Shown: positions 8,803 through 17,935, counted from the first letter of the stretch. The stretch is 64,000 nt of DNA from Paracoccus contaminans (GCF_002105555.1 NZ_CP020612.1:1480001-1544000); one strand, 5' to 3'. The notes: generated by a model from the letters alone, not told the origin. Numbers and translations are program-made.

Positions 8803-9585
8803 ATGCCCGCGCCGGAAAACCGCTTCAAGGCCCGGCTGGCGGCGGGCGAGACGCTGATCGGCGCTTGGGTCGGCCTTGCCGATCCCTACCTGGCCGAGAT
8901 CACCGCGACAGCCGGTTTCGATTGGCTGCTGATCGATGGCGAGCATGCGCCCAACGACCTGCGCTCGATCCTGTCGCAGCTGCGGGTGGTCGAGGCCTCG
9001 GCCAGCCTGCCGCTGGTGCGGCTGCCGATGGGCGAGGACTGGGCGATCAAGCAGGCGCTGGACATCGGGGCGCAGTCGCTGCTGATCCCCTTCGTCGAAA
9101 GCGCGGCGCAGGCGGCGCATCTGGCGCGCGCCGTCCGCTATCCGCCCGACGGGCATCGCGGGGTGGGGGCGGCGCTGGCGCGGGCTTCGCGGTTCTCGGG
9201 AATCCCCGATTATCTGGCGACGGCCGACGCACAGATCTGGCTGGGCGTCCAGGTGGAAACCCGCCGCGGACTGGCGGCGCTGGACGAGATCGTGGCGACC
9301 GAAGGGGTCCACGGGGTATTCATAGGCCCCGCCGACCTGGCGGCGGACATGGGCCATCCGGGCGACAGCGCCCACCCCGAGGTGCGGGCGGCGATCGCGG
9401 ATGCGCTGGCCCGCATCGCCGCGGCGGGCAAGGCCCCAGGGACGCTGTTCACGCGGCGGGACGAGGCCGCCTGGGCGCTGGCGCAGGGCGCCCGCTTTGT
9501 TGCGACTGCGATCGACGTGACAACCTATGCCGCCGCAATTCGCGCCGCTGCGGCCGAGGGGCTGGCGCTCAAGCCGGCGCGCTGA
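8803..9585 (+). CDS. HpcH/HpaI-family class II aldolase
   Basis: 260-residue metal-dependent aldolase of the HpcH/HpaI family. HpaI itself splits 4-hydroxy-2-oxo-heptanedioate to pyruvate and succinate semialdehyde. Motifs are LIDGEHAPNDLRSI, PLVRLP (substrate Arg), LIPFVESAAQA, VQVETRRGLAALDEI (metal Glu) and VFIGPADLAADMG (metal Asp). An AAAGGA site precedes ATG 8803. The larger family includes malyl-CoA lyase, which would fit the ecm neighbourhood. This sequence looks HpaI-like instead, and its substrate is not known. Confidence 0.85.
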   Translation: MPAPENRFKARLAAGETLIGAWVGLADPYLAEITATAGFDWLLIDGEHAPNDLRSILSQLRVVEASASLPLVRLPMGEDWAIKQALDIGAQSLLIPFVESAAQAAHLARAVRYPPDGHRGVGAALARASRFSGIPDYLATADAQIWLGVQVETRRGLAALDEIVATEGVHGVFIGPADLAADMGHPGDSAHPEVRAAIADALARIAAAGKAPGTLFTRRDEAAWALAQGARFVATAIDVTTYAAAIRAAAAEGLALKPAR

Positions 9586-9589
9586 TGAC

Positions 9590-10171
9590 CTATGCCCCCC
9601 TGGGCACCCGGCCCAGCATGTAGAATTCCTCGTTCGGCGGGATCTCGGCCATGTTCACCAGCCGGTTCGACATCCCGAAGAACGCCGCGATCGCGCCGAT
9701 GTCCCAGATCTCGTCGGGGGTAAAGCCCGCCTCGGCCATGTCCAGATGATCGTCCTGGGTGATGTTCTCGGCGTCCATCGCCACCATCTCGGCAAAGTTC
9801 AGCATCGCCCAGTGCCGGTCCGACAGCGGGGCCTTGCGCCAGTTGATGGCCAGCTGGTCGGCGATCAGCGCGTCCCTGGCGCGGATGCGCAGGATGGCGC
9901 CATGCGCCACCACGCAATACTGACAGCGGTTCAGGCCGGACGTGGCCACCACGATCATCTCGCGCTCGGCCTTGGACAGCCCCTCGTCCTTGTCCATCAG
10001 CGCATCGTGATAGGCGAAGAAGGCCCGGAACTCGGCCGGGCGATGGGCCAGCGCCAGGAAGATGTTCGGCACGAATCCCGACTTTTCCTGAACGGCGCGG
10101 ATCATTTCCTGCATGTCGGGCGGCAGTGCGCGCAGGTTGGGAATGGTGAAGCGGCTGATCGGTGCGTCCAT
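9590..10171 (-). CDS. carboxymuconolactone decarboxylase/AhpD-like peroxidase-related protein
   Basis: 193-residue alpha-helical AhpD-fold protein. The redox motif is CQYCVVAHGA (CxxC followed by His), typical of alkylhydroperoxidase D and of the 'peroxidase-related enzyme' group. The ATG at 10171 is chosen because the chain MDAPISRFTIPNLRALP matches family starts. A copy of the dispersed hairpin repeat runs straight into this start codon. It is convergent with the aldolase gene, with stop codons 4 bp apart. The physiological substrate is unknown. Confidence 0.85.
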   Translation of the reverse strand: MDAPISRFTIPNLRALPPDMQEMIRAVQEKSGFVPNIFLALAHRPAEFRAFFAYHDALMDKDEGLSKAEREMIVVATSGLNRCQYCVVAHGAILRIRARDALIADQLAINWRKAPLSDRHWAMLNFAEMVAMDAENITQDDHLDMAEAGFTPDEIWDIGAIAAFFGMSNRLVNMAEIPPNEEFYMLGRVPRGA

Positions 10172-10173
10172 GG

Positions 10174-10236
10174 CTTCTTTCTGGTCCAAATACCCCGGGG
10201 GGGCCCGAAGGGCGGGGGCAGCGCCCCCATCGCCCC
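10174..10236 (-). repeat. dispersed hairpin-GGATATTT element, copy 3
   Basis: On the minus strand it reads GGGGGCGCTGCCCCC hairpin (10228-10214), a C-rich run, GGGGTATTTGG and tail ACCAGAAAGAAG. It ends two bases before the AhpD-like start codon, so it forms the 5' leader of that gene. Confidence 0.65.
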
Positions 10237-10277
10237 GGTTGACTCTCATGCCCTGATCTGAAATGTCCACCCGGATT

Positions 10278-10383
10278 CCCGGAAGGATGCCCTTCCGGTC
10301 CCCGCATGGCCGGGGATCGCCCCCCGTCAGCGCGGCTGCGCCCACGGGGGCGTCTGGTTTTATCGCAAGCGGAGGGTCCGCGG
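10278..10383 (+). other. ffh leader with two hairpins
   Basis: Two inverted repeats precede ffh: CCGGAAGG-atgc-CCTTCCGG (10278-10298), and CGCCCCCGT paired with ACGGGGGCG followed by TCTGGTTTT, ending about 10360. The second resembles a terminator or attenuator. The ffh ribosome-binding site GGAGGG follows at 10371. Confidence 0.3.
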
Positions 10384-11880
10384 ATGTTCGAAAGCCTCTC
10401 AGACCGCCTCGGCGGTGTCTTCGACCGCCTGACCAGGCAGGGCGCGCTGACCGAGGATGACGTGACCGCCGCCATGCGAGAGGTGCGCCAGGCGCTGCTC
10501 GACGCCGATGTCTCGCTGCCCGTCGTGCGCAGCTTCGTCCGCGCGGTCACGGCCAAGGCCACGGGCGCGGCCGTCACCAAGTCGATCAGCCCCGGCCAGC
10601 AGGTCGTCAAGATCGTCCATGACGAACTGATCGCCATGCTGCGCGGCGAGGATGCGCCCGAAACGCTGCGCATCGACACGCCGCCCGCGCCGATCCTGAT
10701 GGTCGGCCTGCAAGGGTCGGGCAAGACCACGACGACCGCAAAGCTGGCCCGGCGCCTGAAGGAACGCGATCGCAAGCGGGTGCTGCTGGCCAGCCTCGAC
10801 ACAAACCGCCCCGCCGCGATGGAACAGCTGGCGATCCTGGGCCGGCAGATCGGGGTCGATACGCTGCCCATCGTGCCGGGCGAGAACGCCCTCGCCATCG
10901 CGCGGCGGGCAAAGCAGCAGGCCAGCCTTGGCGGCTATGATGTCTATATGCTCGATACCGCCGGCCGGCTGCACATCGACCAGGCGCTGATGGACGAGGT
11001 CCAGCAGGTCCGCGACGTGGCCAACCCGCGCGAGACGCTGCTGGTCGTGGACGGTCTGACCGGGCAGGACGCCGTGAACGTGGCGACCGAGTTCGACGCC
11101 AAGGTCGGCGTCACCGGCGTCGTGCTGACGCGGATGGACGGCGACGGCCGGGGCGGCGCGGCGCTGTCGATGCGCGCGGTGACCGGCAAGCCGATCCGCT
11201 TCGTCGGACTTGGCGAAAAGATGGACGCGCTGGAAACCTTCGACGCCGAACGCATCGCGGGCCGCATCCTCGGCATGGGCGACATCGTGGCCCTGGTCGA
11301 AAAGGCGCAGGCGACGCTGGAGATCGAGCAAGCCGAGCGCATGATGAAGCGCTTTGCCAAGGGTCTGTTCAACATGAACGACCTGCGCGGCCAGCTGGAA
11401 CAGATGCAGAAGATGGGCGGGATGCAGTCCATCATGGGCATGATGCCCGGCATGGGCAAGATGGCCAAGCAGGCCGAGGCCGCCGGCATCGACGACAGGA
11501 TGATCCGCCGCCAGATCGCGCTGATCAATTCCATGACCAAGAAGGAACGGGCCAATCCCGACCTGCTGCAGGCATCACGCAAGCGGCGCATCGCCGCCGG
11601 CGCCGGCATGGATGTGGCCGAGCTGAACAAGCTGCTCAAGATGCAAAAGCAGATGGCCGACACGATGAAGAAGGTCAGCAAGATGGGCAAGGGCGCGATG
11701 CTGAAGCAGGCGATGCGCGCCATGTCCGGCAAGGGCGGCGGTCTGCCCGATCTGGCCGATGTCGATCCGGCCAAGATGGCCGAGGCGACGAAGCTGTTGC
11801 AGGATCCGCGCGGGCTTGGCGGGCAACTTGGCGGGCTGAACCTGCCCGGCGGGCTGTCGGGGCTGTTCGGAAAGAAATGA
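10384..11880 (+). CDS. ffh: signal recognition particle protein Ffh/SRP54
   Basis: GTPase of the signal recognition particle, targeting nascent membrane proteins to FtsY and SecYEG. It has 498 residues. The N domain starts MFESLSDRLGGVFDRL. The G domain has GLQGSGKTTTTAKLA, DTAGRLHID, TRMDGDGRGG and VGLGEKMDAL. The Met-rich M domain (IMGMMPGMGKM) binds 4.5S RNA and signal peptides. ATG 10384 follows a GGAGGG site. It is the first gene of a nine-gene operon ending at rpmE. Confidence 0.97.
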   Translation: MFESLSDRLGGVFDRLTRQGALTEDDVTAAMREVRQALLDADVSLPVVRSFVRAVTAKATGAAVTKSISPGQQVVKIVHDELIAMLRGEDAPETLRIDTPPAPILMVGLQGSGKTTTTAKLARRLKERDRKRVLLASLDTNRPAAMEQLAILGRQIGVDTLPIVPGENALAIARRAKQQASLGGYDVYMLDTAGRLHIDQALMDEVQQVRDVANPRETLLVVDGLTGQDAVNVATEFDAKVGVTGVVLTRMDGDGRGGAALSMRAVTGKPIRFVGLGEKMDALETFDAERIAGRILGMGDIVALVEKAQATLEIEQAERMMKRFAKGLFNMNDLRGQLEQMQKMGGMQSIMGMMPGMGKMAKQAEAAGIDDRMIRRQIALINSMTKKERANPDLLQASRKRRIAAGAGMDVAELNKLLKMQKQMADTMKKVSKMGKGAMLKQAMRAMSGKGGGLPDLADVDPAKMAEATKLLQDPRGLGGQLGGLNLPGGLSGLFGKK

Positions 11881-12431
11881 TGACGACGCTGTCCGTCGAT
11901 ATTCCGGTGATCGAAACCGAACGGTTGATCCTGCGCGAGCCGCGCGAGGCAGACCTGCCGGCGGTTGCGGGTTTCTATGCGTCGGAACGGTCGGTCTTTG
12001 TCGGCGGCGGCTCTGCGGTCGTCGGCAGGGACGGACCGCGCGGCGCTGACTGGGCGGCTTGGCGCGGGACATCCTCGGCGCTGGGGCACTGGCTGCTGCG
12101 CGGCTACGGATCATGGACAATCGAGCTGCGCGCAACGGGTCAGGTGGCTGGCCGCGCCGGGTTTCTGAACCCGACTGTCTGGTCCGAACCCGAACTGGGC
12201 TGGCAGGTCTATGAGGGCTTCGAGGGTCAGGGCATCGCCTATGAGGCGGCCCTGGCGGCCCGCGCCGCCGGACCGCGGCTGTTCGGGCTGAACGGTGTCA
12301 TTTCCCATATCGACCCGGCAAATGCCCGCTCGATCCGGCTGGCCGAACGGCTGGGCGCGACGTTCGAGCGGAACGCCGAACTGCTGGGCAAGCCCTGCCA
12401 GATCTGGCGCCACCCCGAGGTGCAGGCATGA
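11877..12431 (+). CDS. GNAT family N-acetyltransferase (RimJ/RimL-like)
   Basis: 184-residue acetyltransferase of the RimJ/RimL subgroup, with ETERLILREPREADLPAVAGFY at the N-terminus. The C-terminal part holds the acetyl-CoA site (YEAALAARAAGPRLFG) and IDPANARSIRLAERLGA. Its target is unknown. It starts inside the ffh stop codon (ATGA overlap) and overlaps the chorismate mutase gene by 4 bp. Translational coupling within the ffh-rpmE operon is therefore likely. GNAT and chorismate mutase genes at this locus are, to my knowledge, common in Rhodobacterales. Confidence 0.88.
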   Translation: MMTTLSVDIPVIETERLILREPREADLPAVAGFYASERSVFVGGGSAVVGRDGPRGADWAAWRGTSSALGHWLLRGYGSWTIELRATGQVAGRAGFLNPTVWSEPELGWQVYEGFEGQGIAYEAALAARAAGPRLFGLNGVISHIDPANARSIRLAERLGATFERNAELLGKPCQIWRHPEVQA

Positions 12432-12724
12432 CCGATGACGCCACCCGCGCCGCCGCGCTGCTGAAGGATCACCGGGCCAGCATCGACCGGCTGGATGCCG
12501 TTCTGGTCTTCACGCTGGCCGAACGCTTCAAGCACACGCAGGCGGTGGGGCGGCTCAAGGCCGAACATGACCTGCCGCCCTCCGACCCCAGCCGCGAGGC
12601 GGTGCAGATCGAACGGCTCGAGCGGCTGGCCCGCGAGGCCGACCTCGATCCGGCCTTTGCCCGCAAGCTGCTCAATTTCGTGATTTCCGAGGTCATCCGG
12701 CATCACGAACAGTTCCAGAAATGA
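12428..12724 (+). CDS. chorismate mutase (AroQ type)
   Basis: 98-residue all-alpha chorismate mutase converting chorismate to prephenate for Phe/Tyr synthesis. The family pattern is visible: RASIDRLDAVLVFTLAERF at the start of helix 1, then VGRLKAEHDLPPSDPSRE and the C-terminal helix FVISEVIRHHEQFQ. It is a stand-alone domain, not fused to prephenate dehydratase. It overlaps the preceding acetyltransferase gene by ATGA and lies 24 bp before rpsP. Confidence 0.9.
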   Translation: MTDDATRAAALLKDHRASIDRLDAVLVFTLAERFKHTQAVGRLKAEHDLPPSDPSREAVQIERLERLAREADLDPAFARKLLNFVISEVIRHHEQFQK

Positions 12725-12748
12725 CCAAGCCATCCAAGGAGACAGAAC

Positions 12749-13201
12749 ATGGCCATGAAGATCAGGCTCGCCCGCGGCGGGTCCAAGAAACGCCCCCATT
12801 ATGCCATTGTCGCATCCGACAGCCGGATGCCGCGCGACGGCCGCTTCCTGGAAAAGCTGGGCATCTATAACCCGCTGCTGCCCAAGGATTCCGAAGATCG
12901 GATCCGGATGGACATGGAGCGCGTGCAATACTGGCTGAGCCAGGGCGCGCAGCCGACCGACCGCGTTGCCCGTTTCCTCGAAGCCGCCGGCGTGCAGGAA
13001 AAGACCGCGCGCAACAACCCCAAGAAGGCTGAACCGGGCAAGGCTGCCAAGGATCGCGCCCAGAAGCGCGCCGACCGCGAGGAAGCCGCCCGTGCCGCCG
13101 CCGCCGAGGCAGCGAACAGCCCGGCCCCCGCGCAGGCCGGCGTCACCGACGAAACCGCCCTGGACGCATCCGAAGCGACCAGCGGCACCGAATCGGCCTG
13201 A
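12749..13201 (+). CDS. rpsP: 30S ribosomal protein S16
   Basis: Small-subunit protein S16, 150 residues. The conserved core [34 protein letters not shown] and [12 protein letters not shown] covers about 85 residues. A basic then Ala/Glu-rich C-terminal extension of about 60 residues follows, longer than in E. coli but usual in this order. AAGGAG lies 8 bases before the ATG. It sits in the standard rpsP-rimM-trmD-rplS cluster. Confidence 0.97.
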   Translation: MAMKIRLARGGSKKRPHYAIVASDSRMPRDGRFLEKLGIYNPLLPKDSEDRIRMDMERVQYWLSQGAQPTDRVARFLEAAGVQEKTARNNPKKAEPGKAAKDRAQKRADREEAARAAAAEAANSPAPAQAGVTDETALDASEATSGTESA

Positions 13202-13266
13202 TCGCCGCACAGGCCGGATAATGCGGCGGGCGCGTCTTGCGCCCGCCCTGACCGCAGGGGGCCCGC

Positions 13267-13773
13267 ATGGCTGATCCGTCCAATCGCATCTGTGTCGGGG
13301 CCATCGGCGGCGCCTTCGGCGTGCGCGGCGAGGTGCGGCTGAAAAGCTTTTGCGCGGTGGCCGAGGATATCGCCACCTATGGCCCGCTATGGACCGAGGA
13401 TGGCCGGCAAAGCTTTGCCGTCCGCCTGACCCGCCCCGTCAATGGCGGGCTGGGGGCGCGGCTGTCAGGGGTGGAAACCCGTGAGCAGGCCGAGGCGCTG
13501 AAGGGCGCGACATTGTGGGCCGATCGCGGCGCGCTGCCCGCGCTGCCTGATGACGAATTCTATCACACCGACCTGATCGGGCTGACGGTTGTCGATACCG
13601 GGGGCGCGGTGCTGGGCCGGCTGCGCGCCATCCACGATCACGGCGCGGGCGACATCCTGGATGTGGCAGGGCCGGGCGGCGCGCTGCTGATCCCCTTCAC
13701 CCGCGCGGCGGTGCCCACCATCGACCTTGCGGCTGGGCGCATCGTCGCCGACCCCCCGGGCAGCGATGAATAG
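13267..13773 (+). CDS. rimM: ribosome maturation factor RimM
   Basis: 16S rRNA processing factor that binds S19 and helps form the 30S head. It has 168 residues. The N-terminal RimM domain has [21 protein letters not shown]. The C-terminal PRC-barrel carries [15 protein letters not shown] and [15 protein letters not shown]. It overlaps the start of the next small membrane gene by 8 bp, which suggests coupling. Confidence 0.95.
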   Translation: MADPSNRICVGAIGGAFGVRGEVRLKSFCAVAEDIATYGPLWTEDGRQSFAVRLTRPVNGGLGARLSGVETREQAEALKGATLWADRGALPALPDDEFYHTDLIGLTVVDTGGAVLGRLRAIHDHGAGDILDVAGPGGALLIPFTRAAVPTIDLAAGRIVADPPGSDE

Positions 13774-14089
13774 CCGGCAGGCGCTTGGCGGCGCCCTGCT
13801 GGCGGCAGGACCGCTGCTGGCCGGCATGGGCCGGGCAGGGGGCTGGGCCGCCGGGCTGCTGGCCGTGCTGTCGGCTGCTGCGTTGGTCTTGGCCCGGCCG
13901 GGCCGGATATGGGCGACGCCCCTGCATCTGGCCGGGGCAGCGGCGGCGGCCGCGCTGGGCACCGGCCTTCTGTTCCTTGCCGGCCTGTCGCTGGGCATCG
14001 TTGCACCCTGGGGCGCGCCGGGGCCTCTGGCGCTGTCGGGGGCGGGGGCGATCCTTGCCGGAACCGACTGGTTCGCGGTGCGCCGATGA
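13766..14089 (+). CDS. small integral membrane protein between rimM and trmD
   Basis: 107 residues, almost entirely hydrophobic and Ala/Gly/Leu-rich, with three to four possible membrane segments. It begins at ATG 13766 inside the end of rimM and ends by ATGA overlap with trmD. The two overlaps are the main evidence that it is translated. I recognise no domain. It may be a lineage-specific insertion into the conserved rimM-trmD junction. Confidence 0.65.
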   Translation: MNSRQALGGALLAAGPLLAGMGRAGGWAAGLLAVLSAAALVLARPGRIWATPLHLAGAAAAAALGTGLLFLAGLSLGIVAPWGAPGPLALSGAGAILAGTDWFAVRR

Positions 14090-14958
14090 GCAGCCCGCCC
14101 CCGCGCAGCCATGGCCGCATCGCCGTGCGCGCCAGTCTTGCCCCCCGCGATCTGATGGCCCCGGCCGAACTGGCGTCCGCCTGGGCCGCCCATGTCGTCA
14201 CCCTGTTCCCCGAGGCCTTTCCCGGTGTCCTCGGCCTGTCCCTGACCGGCCGGGCGCTGGCCGAGGGGCTGTGGTCGCTACGCACCATCGGCCTGCGCGA
14301 TCATGGGCTGGGCCGGCACCGCAATGTCGATGACACACCCGCCGGCGGCGGGGCGGGCATGGTGATCCGCGCCGATGTGCTGGACGCGGCGCTGCGCCAG
14401 GCAGATCCGGCGCTGCCGATCCTCTATCTGTCGCCGCGCGGCCGCCCGCTGACACAGGCCCGCGCGCGGGCGCTGGCGCAGGGACGGGGCGTCACGCTGA
14501 TCTGCGGCCGGTTCGAGGGGGTGGACCAGCGCATCCTGGACGCCCGCGGGATCGAGGAAATCAGCATCGGCGATTATGTCCTGACAGGGGGCGAGCTGGC
14601 CGCTCAGGTCTTGATCGACGCGACCGTCCGCCTTATACCGCGCGTGCTGGGGAATCAGGATTCGCTGGCCGAAGAGTCCTTCTCTCACGGTCTTCTTGAA
14701 CATCCGCAGTATACGAAGCCCGCCGAATGGGAAGGCCGCCGCGTCCCGGACGTTCTGCTGTCCGGCAACCATGCGGCCATCGCGCAATGGCGGGCGGACG
14801 AGGCCGCAAGGCTGACCAAGGAACGCCGCCCCGATCTGTGGCGGGCATACCAGGATGGTATCGACCCGGCAAAGGACCGCAGCTCTCGGGCGCATCACAC
14901 CAATCGCGGGACCGCCGCGAGCCATGACAAGGACGATTGCGATGAACCTGATCGCTGA
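14086..14958 (+). CDS. trmD: tRNA (guanine-N1)-methyltransferase TrmD
   Basis: Makes m1G37 in tRNAs reading CNN codons, which prevents +1 frameshifts. It has 290 residues. The SPOUT knot is seen in [19 protein letters not shown] and [15 protein letters not shown]. The AdoMet/tRNA region has [10 protein letters not shown] and [14 protein letters not shown] 14086 overlaps the previous stop (ATGA), giving an N-terminal extension of about 37 residues before [14 protein letters not shown] 14155 would be closer to the usual start. The 3' end overlaps rplS. Confidence 0.95.
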   Translation: MSSPPPRSHGRIAVRASLAPRDLMAPAELASAWAAHVVTLFPEAFPGVLGLSLTGRALAEGLWSLRTIGLRDHGLGRHRNVDDTPAGGGAGMVIRADVLDAALRQADPALPILYLSPRGRPLTQARARALAQGRGVTLICGRFEGVDQRILDARGIEEISIGDYVLTGGELAAQVLIDATVRLIPRVLGNQDSLAEESFSHGLLEHPQYTKPAEWEGRRVPDVLLSGNHAAIAQWRADEAARLTKERRPDLWRAYQDGIDPAKDRSSRAHHTNRGTAASHDKDDCDEPDR

Positions 14959-15340
14959 ACTCGAGGCCGAGCAGATCGCCAGCCTCGGCAAGACCATCCC
15001 GGATTTCAAGGCCGGCGACACCATCCGCGTCGGCTACAAGGTGACCGAGGGCACCCGCACCCGCGTGCAGAACTATGAGGGCGTCTGCATCAGCCGCAAG
15101 GGCGGCGCGACGCTGGGCGCGTCCTTCACCGTCCGCAAGATCTCGTTCGGCGAGGGGGTGGAGCGGGTGTTCCCGCTGTATTCGACCAATATCGATTCGA
15201 TCGAGGTCGTGCGCCGCGGCCGTGTGCGCCGCGCCAAGCTGTATTACCTGCGCGATCGCCGCGGCAAGTCGGCCCGCATCGCCGAAGTCACCAACTACAA
15301 GCCGAAGGCCGCCAAGGCCGACGCCAACGCAAACGCCTGA
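14942..15340 (+). CDS. rplS: 50S ribosomal protein L19
   Basis: Large-subunit protein at the 30S-50S interface, 132 residues. It starts [20 protein letters not shown] and has the conserved [32 protein letters not shown] and [15 protein letters not shown]. The tail KADANANA is low complexity. It overlaps trmD by 17 bp and is preceded by AAGGA. An in-frame ATG at 14924 would add six residues and is less likely. Confidence 0.97.
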   Translation: MNLIAELEAEQIASLGKTIPDFKAGDTIRVGYKVTEGTRTRVQNYEGVCISRKGGATLGASFTVRKISFGEGVERVFPLYSTNIDSIEVVRRGRVRRAKLYYLRDRRGKSARIAEVTNYKPKAAKADANANA

Positions 15341-15351
15341 GGCCCTGCGCG

Positions 15352-15573
15352 ATGAAAGCCGACACTCATCCCGAATACCACACCATCACGATCAAGATGA
15401 CGGATGGCACGACCTACCAGACCCGTTCGACCTGGGGCAAGGAAGGGGACACGATGTCGCTGGACATCGACCCGACCTCGCACCCGGCATGGACGGGCGG
15501 CTCGGCCAAGCTGATGGACACCGGGGGGCGCGTTTCGCGCTTCAAGAACAAATACGCCGGCCTGGGCTTCTGA
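15352..15573 (+). CDS. rpmE: 50S ribosomal protein L31 (cysteine-free form)
   Basis: 73-residue L31, recognised by [38 protein letters not shown] and [10 protein letters not shown]. It contains no cysteine, so it is the zinc-independent form. It closes the ffh-rpmE operon, with the start 11 bp after rplS and a strong terminator 20 bp after its stop. Confidence 0.95.
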   Translation: MKADTHPEYHTITIKMTDGTTYQTRSTWGKEGDTMSLDIDPTSHPAWTGGSAKLMDTGGRVSRFKNKYAGLGF

Positions 15574-15593
15574 TCCGGCGCAGCCTGCTGACG

Positions 15594-15620
15594 ACGCCGC
15601 CCCTCGGGGCGGCGTTTTTC
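15594..15620 (+). terminator. rho-independent terminator of the ffh-rpmE operon
   Basis: ACGCCGCCC-ctcg-GGGCGGCGT followed by five T residues, 20 bp past the rpmE stop. Confidence 0.88.
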
Positions 15621-15758
15621 ATTCGCAGGGGCGGGCCGTCCGGGTGCGAGGGACGGGCGTTGTCCCGGCGCGCCGCCGCACGGGCTGCGCGCCATCCCTG
15701 AGCGGCGGCCTTTGCCTGTCAACGAGGCATTGCCGCATCGCGGCCCGCTTGGATGCGC

Positions 15759-16643
15759 CTAGCCCATGGCGGGCATCTCGAACAGATCCGCCGGCACCTT
15801 GAAGAACCGCTGCCCCCCGGCATTCGGTTCGGGCAGGCGCCCGCCGCGCAGGTTCACCTGCAGGGCATACAGCATCTGCGCGGGCAGCGGCAGGGTGCGG
15901 TCGCGTGCCTCGCGCAGGGCGATGAACTCGTCCCGGCCGATCCCGTCGCGGACATGCCGGTTGGTGGCGCGCTGCTCGGCCACGGTGGCCATGCAGGACG
16001 GCTCGGCCCCCTTGGGCGGATAGTCATGCCCGACGAAAAGCCGCGTTTCCGCCGGCAGGTCCAGGATCGCGCGGATGGAATCCCACAGCATTCCCGCGTC
16101 ACCGCCCGGAAAATCCGCCCGGCTGCTGCCGGCCGCGGGCATCATCAGCGTGTCATGGACAAAGGCCGCATCCCCCGCGACATAGGTGACCGAGGCCAGC
16201 GTGTGCCCCGGCGACAGCATGACGCGCACGGGAATCGTGCCGACGCTGAACGTCTCGCCATCCGCAAGCAGCCGGTCCCACGGGCTGCCATCCTGCGGCA
16301 GCCGGTCATCGTCATAAAGGCGCCGCCAGATGGCCTGCACCTGGCTCACCTTTTCGCCAATGGCGCGGGGCACGCCGCCTAGCTGCTGGGACAGATAGAC
16401 CGCGGCCGAGAAATGGTCGGCATGGGGGTGGGTATCCAGGATCCAGTCGACGCCGATCCCCTGGTCGCGGACATGGGCCAGGATGCGATCGGCGTTGGCG
16501 GTGCCGGTGCGGGCCGCGCGCGGGCAGAAATCCCACACCGGATCGACGATGGCCCCCCGCATCGTCGCCGGATCGTGAAAGACATATTGCAGGCTGCCCG
16601 TCGGGCGATCAAAGAAGCTGTGGACGATGGGAGACTGCGCCAA
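15759..16643 (-). CDS. MBL-fold metallo-hydrolase, persulfide dioxygenase-like
   Basis: 294-residue metallo-beta-lactamase-fold protein close to ETHE1/SdoA persulfide dioxygenases and the Blh group. The metal motif is THPHADHFSAA (HxHxDH). Further metal ligands lie in LSPGHTLASV, FVHDTLMMPA and FVGHDYPPKG. The last is typical of ETHE1-like enzymes, which oxidise glutathione persulfide. No rhodanese, regulator or sulfide quinone reductase gene lies next to it, so the substrate is inferred from the family only. It is divergent from mipZ. Confidence 0.82.
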   Translation of the reverse strand: MAQSPIVHSFFDRPTGSLQYVFHDPATMRGAIVDPVWDFCPRAARTGTANADRILAHVRDQGIGVDWILDTHPHADHFSAAVYLSQQLGGVPRAIGEKVSQVQAIWRRLYDDDRLPQDGSPWDRLLADGETFSVGTIPVRVMLSPGHTLASVTYVAGDAAFVHDTLMMPAAGSSRADFPGGDAGMLWDSIRAILDLPAETRLFVGHDYPPKGAEPSCMATVAEQRATNRHVRDGIGRDEFIALREARDRTLPLPAQMLYALQVNLRGGRLPEPNAGGQRFFKVPADLFEMPAMG

Positions 16644-16802
16644 CTCTGGCTCCTCTTGCAGTGCGGACAGGTGCTGCGCGTCACTGTCACGCCTGAGAGC
16701 CGTGCGTCAACGCGGCGGTTTTCCGCAGGTGATTGCAGGGGCTGCCATGACACCATGACGGCTGGGGGCTAGCTTTCGCAGGCTGGGACAAAGGGACGAT
16801 TC

Positions 16803-17579
16803 GTGGCGCATATCATCGTTGTCGGCAACGAAAAGGGCGGGTCGGGCAAGTCCACCACCTCGATGCACGTGGCGATCGCACTGGCGCGGATGGGGCATCG
16901 GGTCGGCGCGCTCGATCTTGACGTGCGTCAGCGCAGCTTTGGCCGCTATCTGGAAAACCGCGCGGCCTATCTGCGGCGCGAAGGCGCCGATCTGCCCAGC
17001 CCGACCCTGGGCGAGCTGCCGCGCGGCGGAGGCGATGACCCGCTGTCGGCGGCGCTGACCGCGCTGGCGGCCGATCACGACTTTGTCGTGATCGACTGCC
17101 CCGGATCGCATACCCGGCTCAGCCAGATGGCGCATGCCGTGGCCGATACGCTGGTCACGCCGATGAACGACAGCTTCATCGATTTCGACCTGCTGGCGCG
17201 GATGTCGCCCGAGGGTGAGGTGCTCGGCCCCTCGATCTATGCCGAGATGGTCTGGAACGCGCGCCAGCTGCGCGGCCAGGCCGGGGCCGGCCCGATTGAC
17301 TGGATCGTGCTGCGCAACCGCCTTGGCACGACCGAGATGCACAACAAGCGCAAGGTCGGCGCCGCGCTTGAGCGGCTGTCAAGGCGCATCGGCTTTCGCG
17401 TCGCCGCCGGCTTTGCCGAGCGGGTGATCTTTCGCGAACTGTTCCCGCGCGGCCTGACGCTGCTGGACCTGCGCGATATCGGAACGCAAAGCCTGTCGAT
17501 GTCCAACATCGCGGCGCGGCAGGAACTGCGCGACGTGCTGATCGAACTGCGCCTGCCGGGGGTGACGGTCAGGCTTTAG
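16803..17579 (+). CDS. mipZ: division plane positioning ATPase MipZ
   Basis: ParA/MinD-type ATPase that binds ParB and forms a polar gradient inhibiting FtsZ assembly, so division occurs at mid-cell. It has 258 residues from a GTG start. The deviant Walker A NEKGGSGKSTTSMHVA is followed by ALDLDVRQRSFGRYLENR and DFVVIDCPGSHTRLS. The C-terminal FRELFPRGLTLLD is typical of MipZ. It stands alone, convergent with pdhC. Confidence 0.96.
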   Translation: MAHIIVVGNEKGGSGKSTTSMHVAIALARMGHRVGALDLDVRQRSFGRYLENRAAYLRREGADLPSPTLGELPRGGGDDPLSAALTALAADHDFVVIDCPGSHTRLSQMAHAVADTLVTPMNDSFIDFDLLARMSPEGEVLGPSIYAEMVWNARQLRGQAGAGPIDWIVLRNRLGTTEMHNKRKVGAALERLSRRIGFRVAAGFAERVIFRELFPRGLTLLDLRDIGTQSLSMSNIAARQELRDVLIELRLPGVTVRL

Positions 17580-17935
17580 GATGGCGCCCCGCGGGATGCC
17601 CGAGCCGCAGGGCCGGGATGGCCTGGTTGTAAGGCGCTGCAGGAAACCGGCTGGCGCCGGGCGTCCCGCATCGGCCATGCAGACCCTGGCCGGGGCCTGA
17701 CGCATTGCGCCGACATGCCCCGGCAGGACGCCCCTGCTGGGCGGCGGTTGCGATCCGGCCGTTATGCCGGTCACAAAGGCCAAGGGCGCGCGCCGCCAGG
17801 CCAGACTTGCGGTCAGCGGGGCAGCAGCCGGCATCCTGCGATGGGGCGGCAGGCAAATGCAGGCCGTGGCCGGTGGCCGACCACCCGGCACCCGGTCGCG
17901 GCGGCGGGGCGCCGGTCAGCGCCCCGCCCGCGGCC
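17580..17935. other. 356-bp intergenic region between mipZ and pdhC
   Basis: GC-rich sequence between two convergent genes. Apart from the hairpin next to pdhC, listed separately, I see no gene, tRNA or repeat copy. Open frames on both strands have no family resemblance and no ribosome-binding site. Confidence 0.5.
17903..17928 (-). terminator. hairpin downstream of pdhC
   Basis: Perfect 10-bp stem GGCGGGGCGC paired with GCGCCCCGCC across a 6-base loop, 8 bp past the pdhC stop. It lacks a T run, so it may be an mRNA-end stabiliser and not an intrinsic terminator. Confidence 0.45.

Noticed and set aside
8803..9585. Malyl-CoA lyase (mcl) as identity of the aldolase next to ecm
   Set aside because: The length and motifs fit HpaI-type pyruvate aldolases; Mcl proteins are longer and have different metal-site context.
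17580..17935. Structured RNA gene in the mipZ-pdhC gap
   Set aside because: Only a GC-rich hairpin beside pdhC is clear; no match to SRP RNA, tmRNA, 6S or RNase P features.
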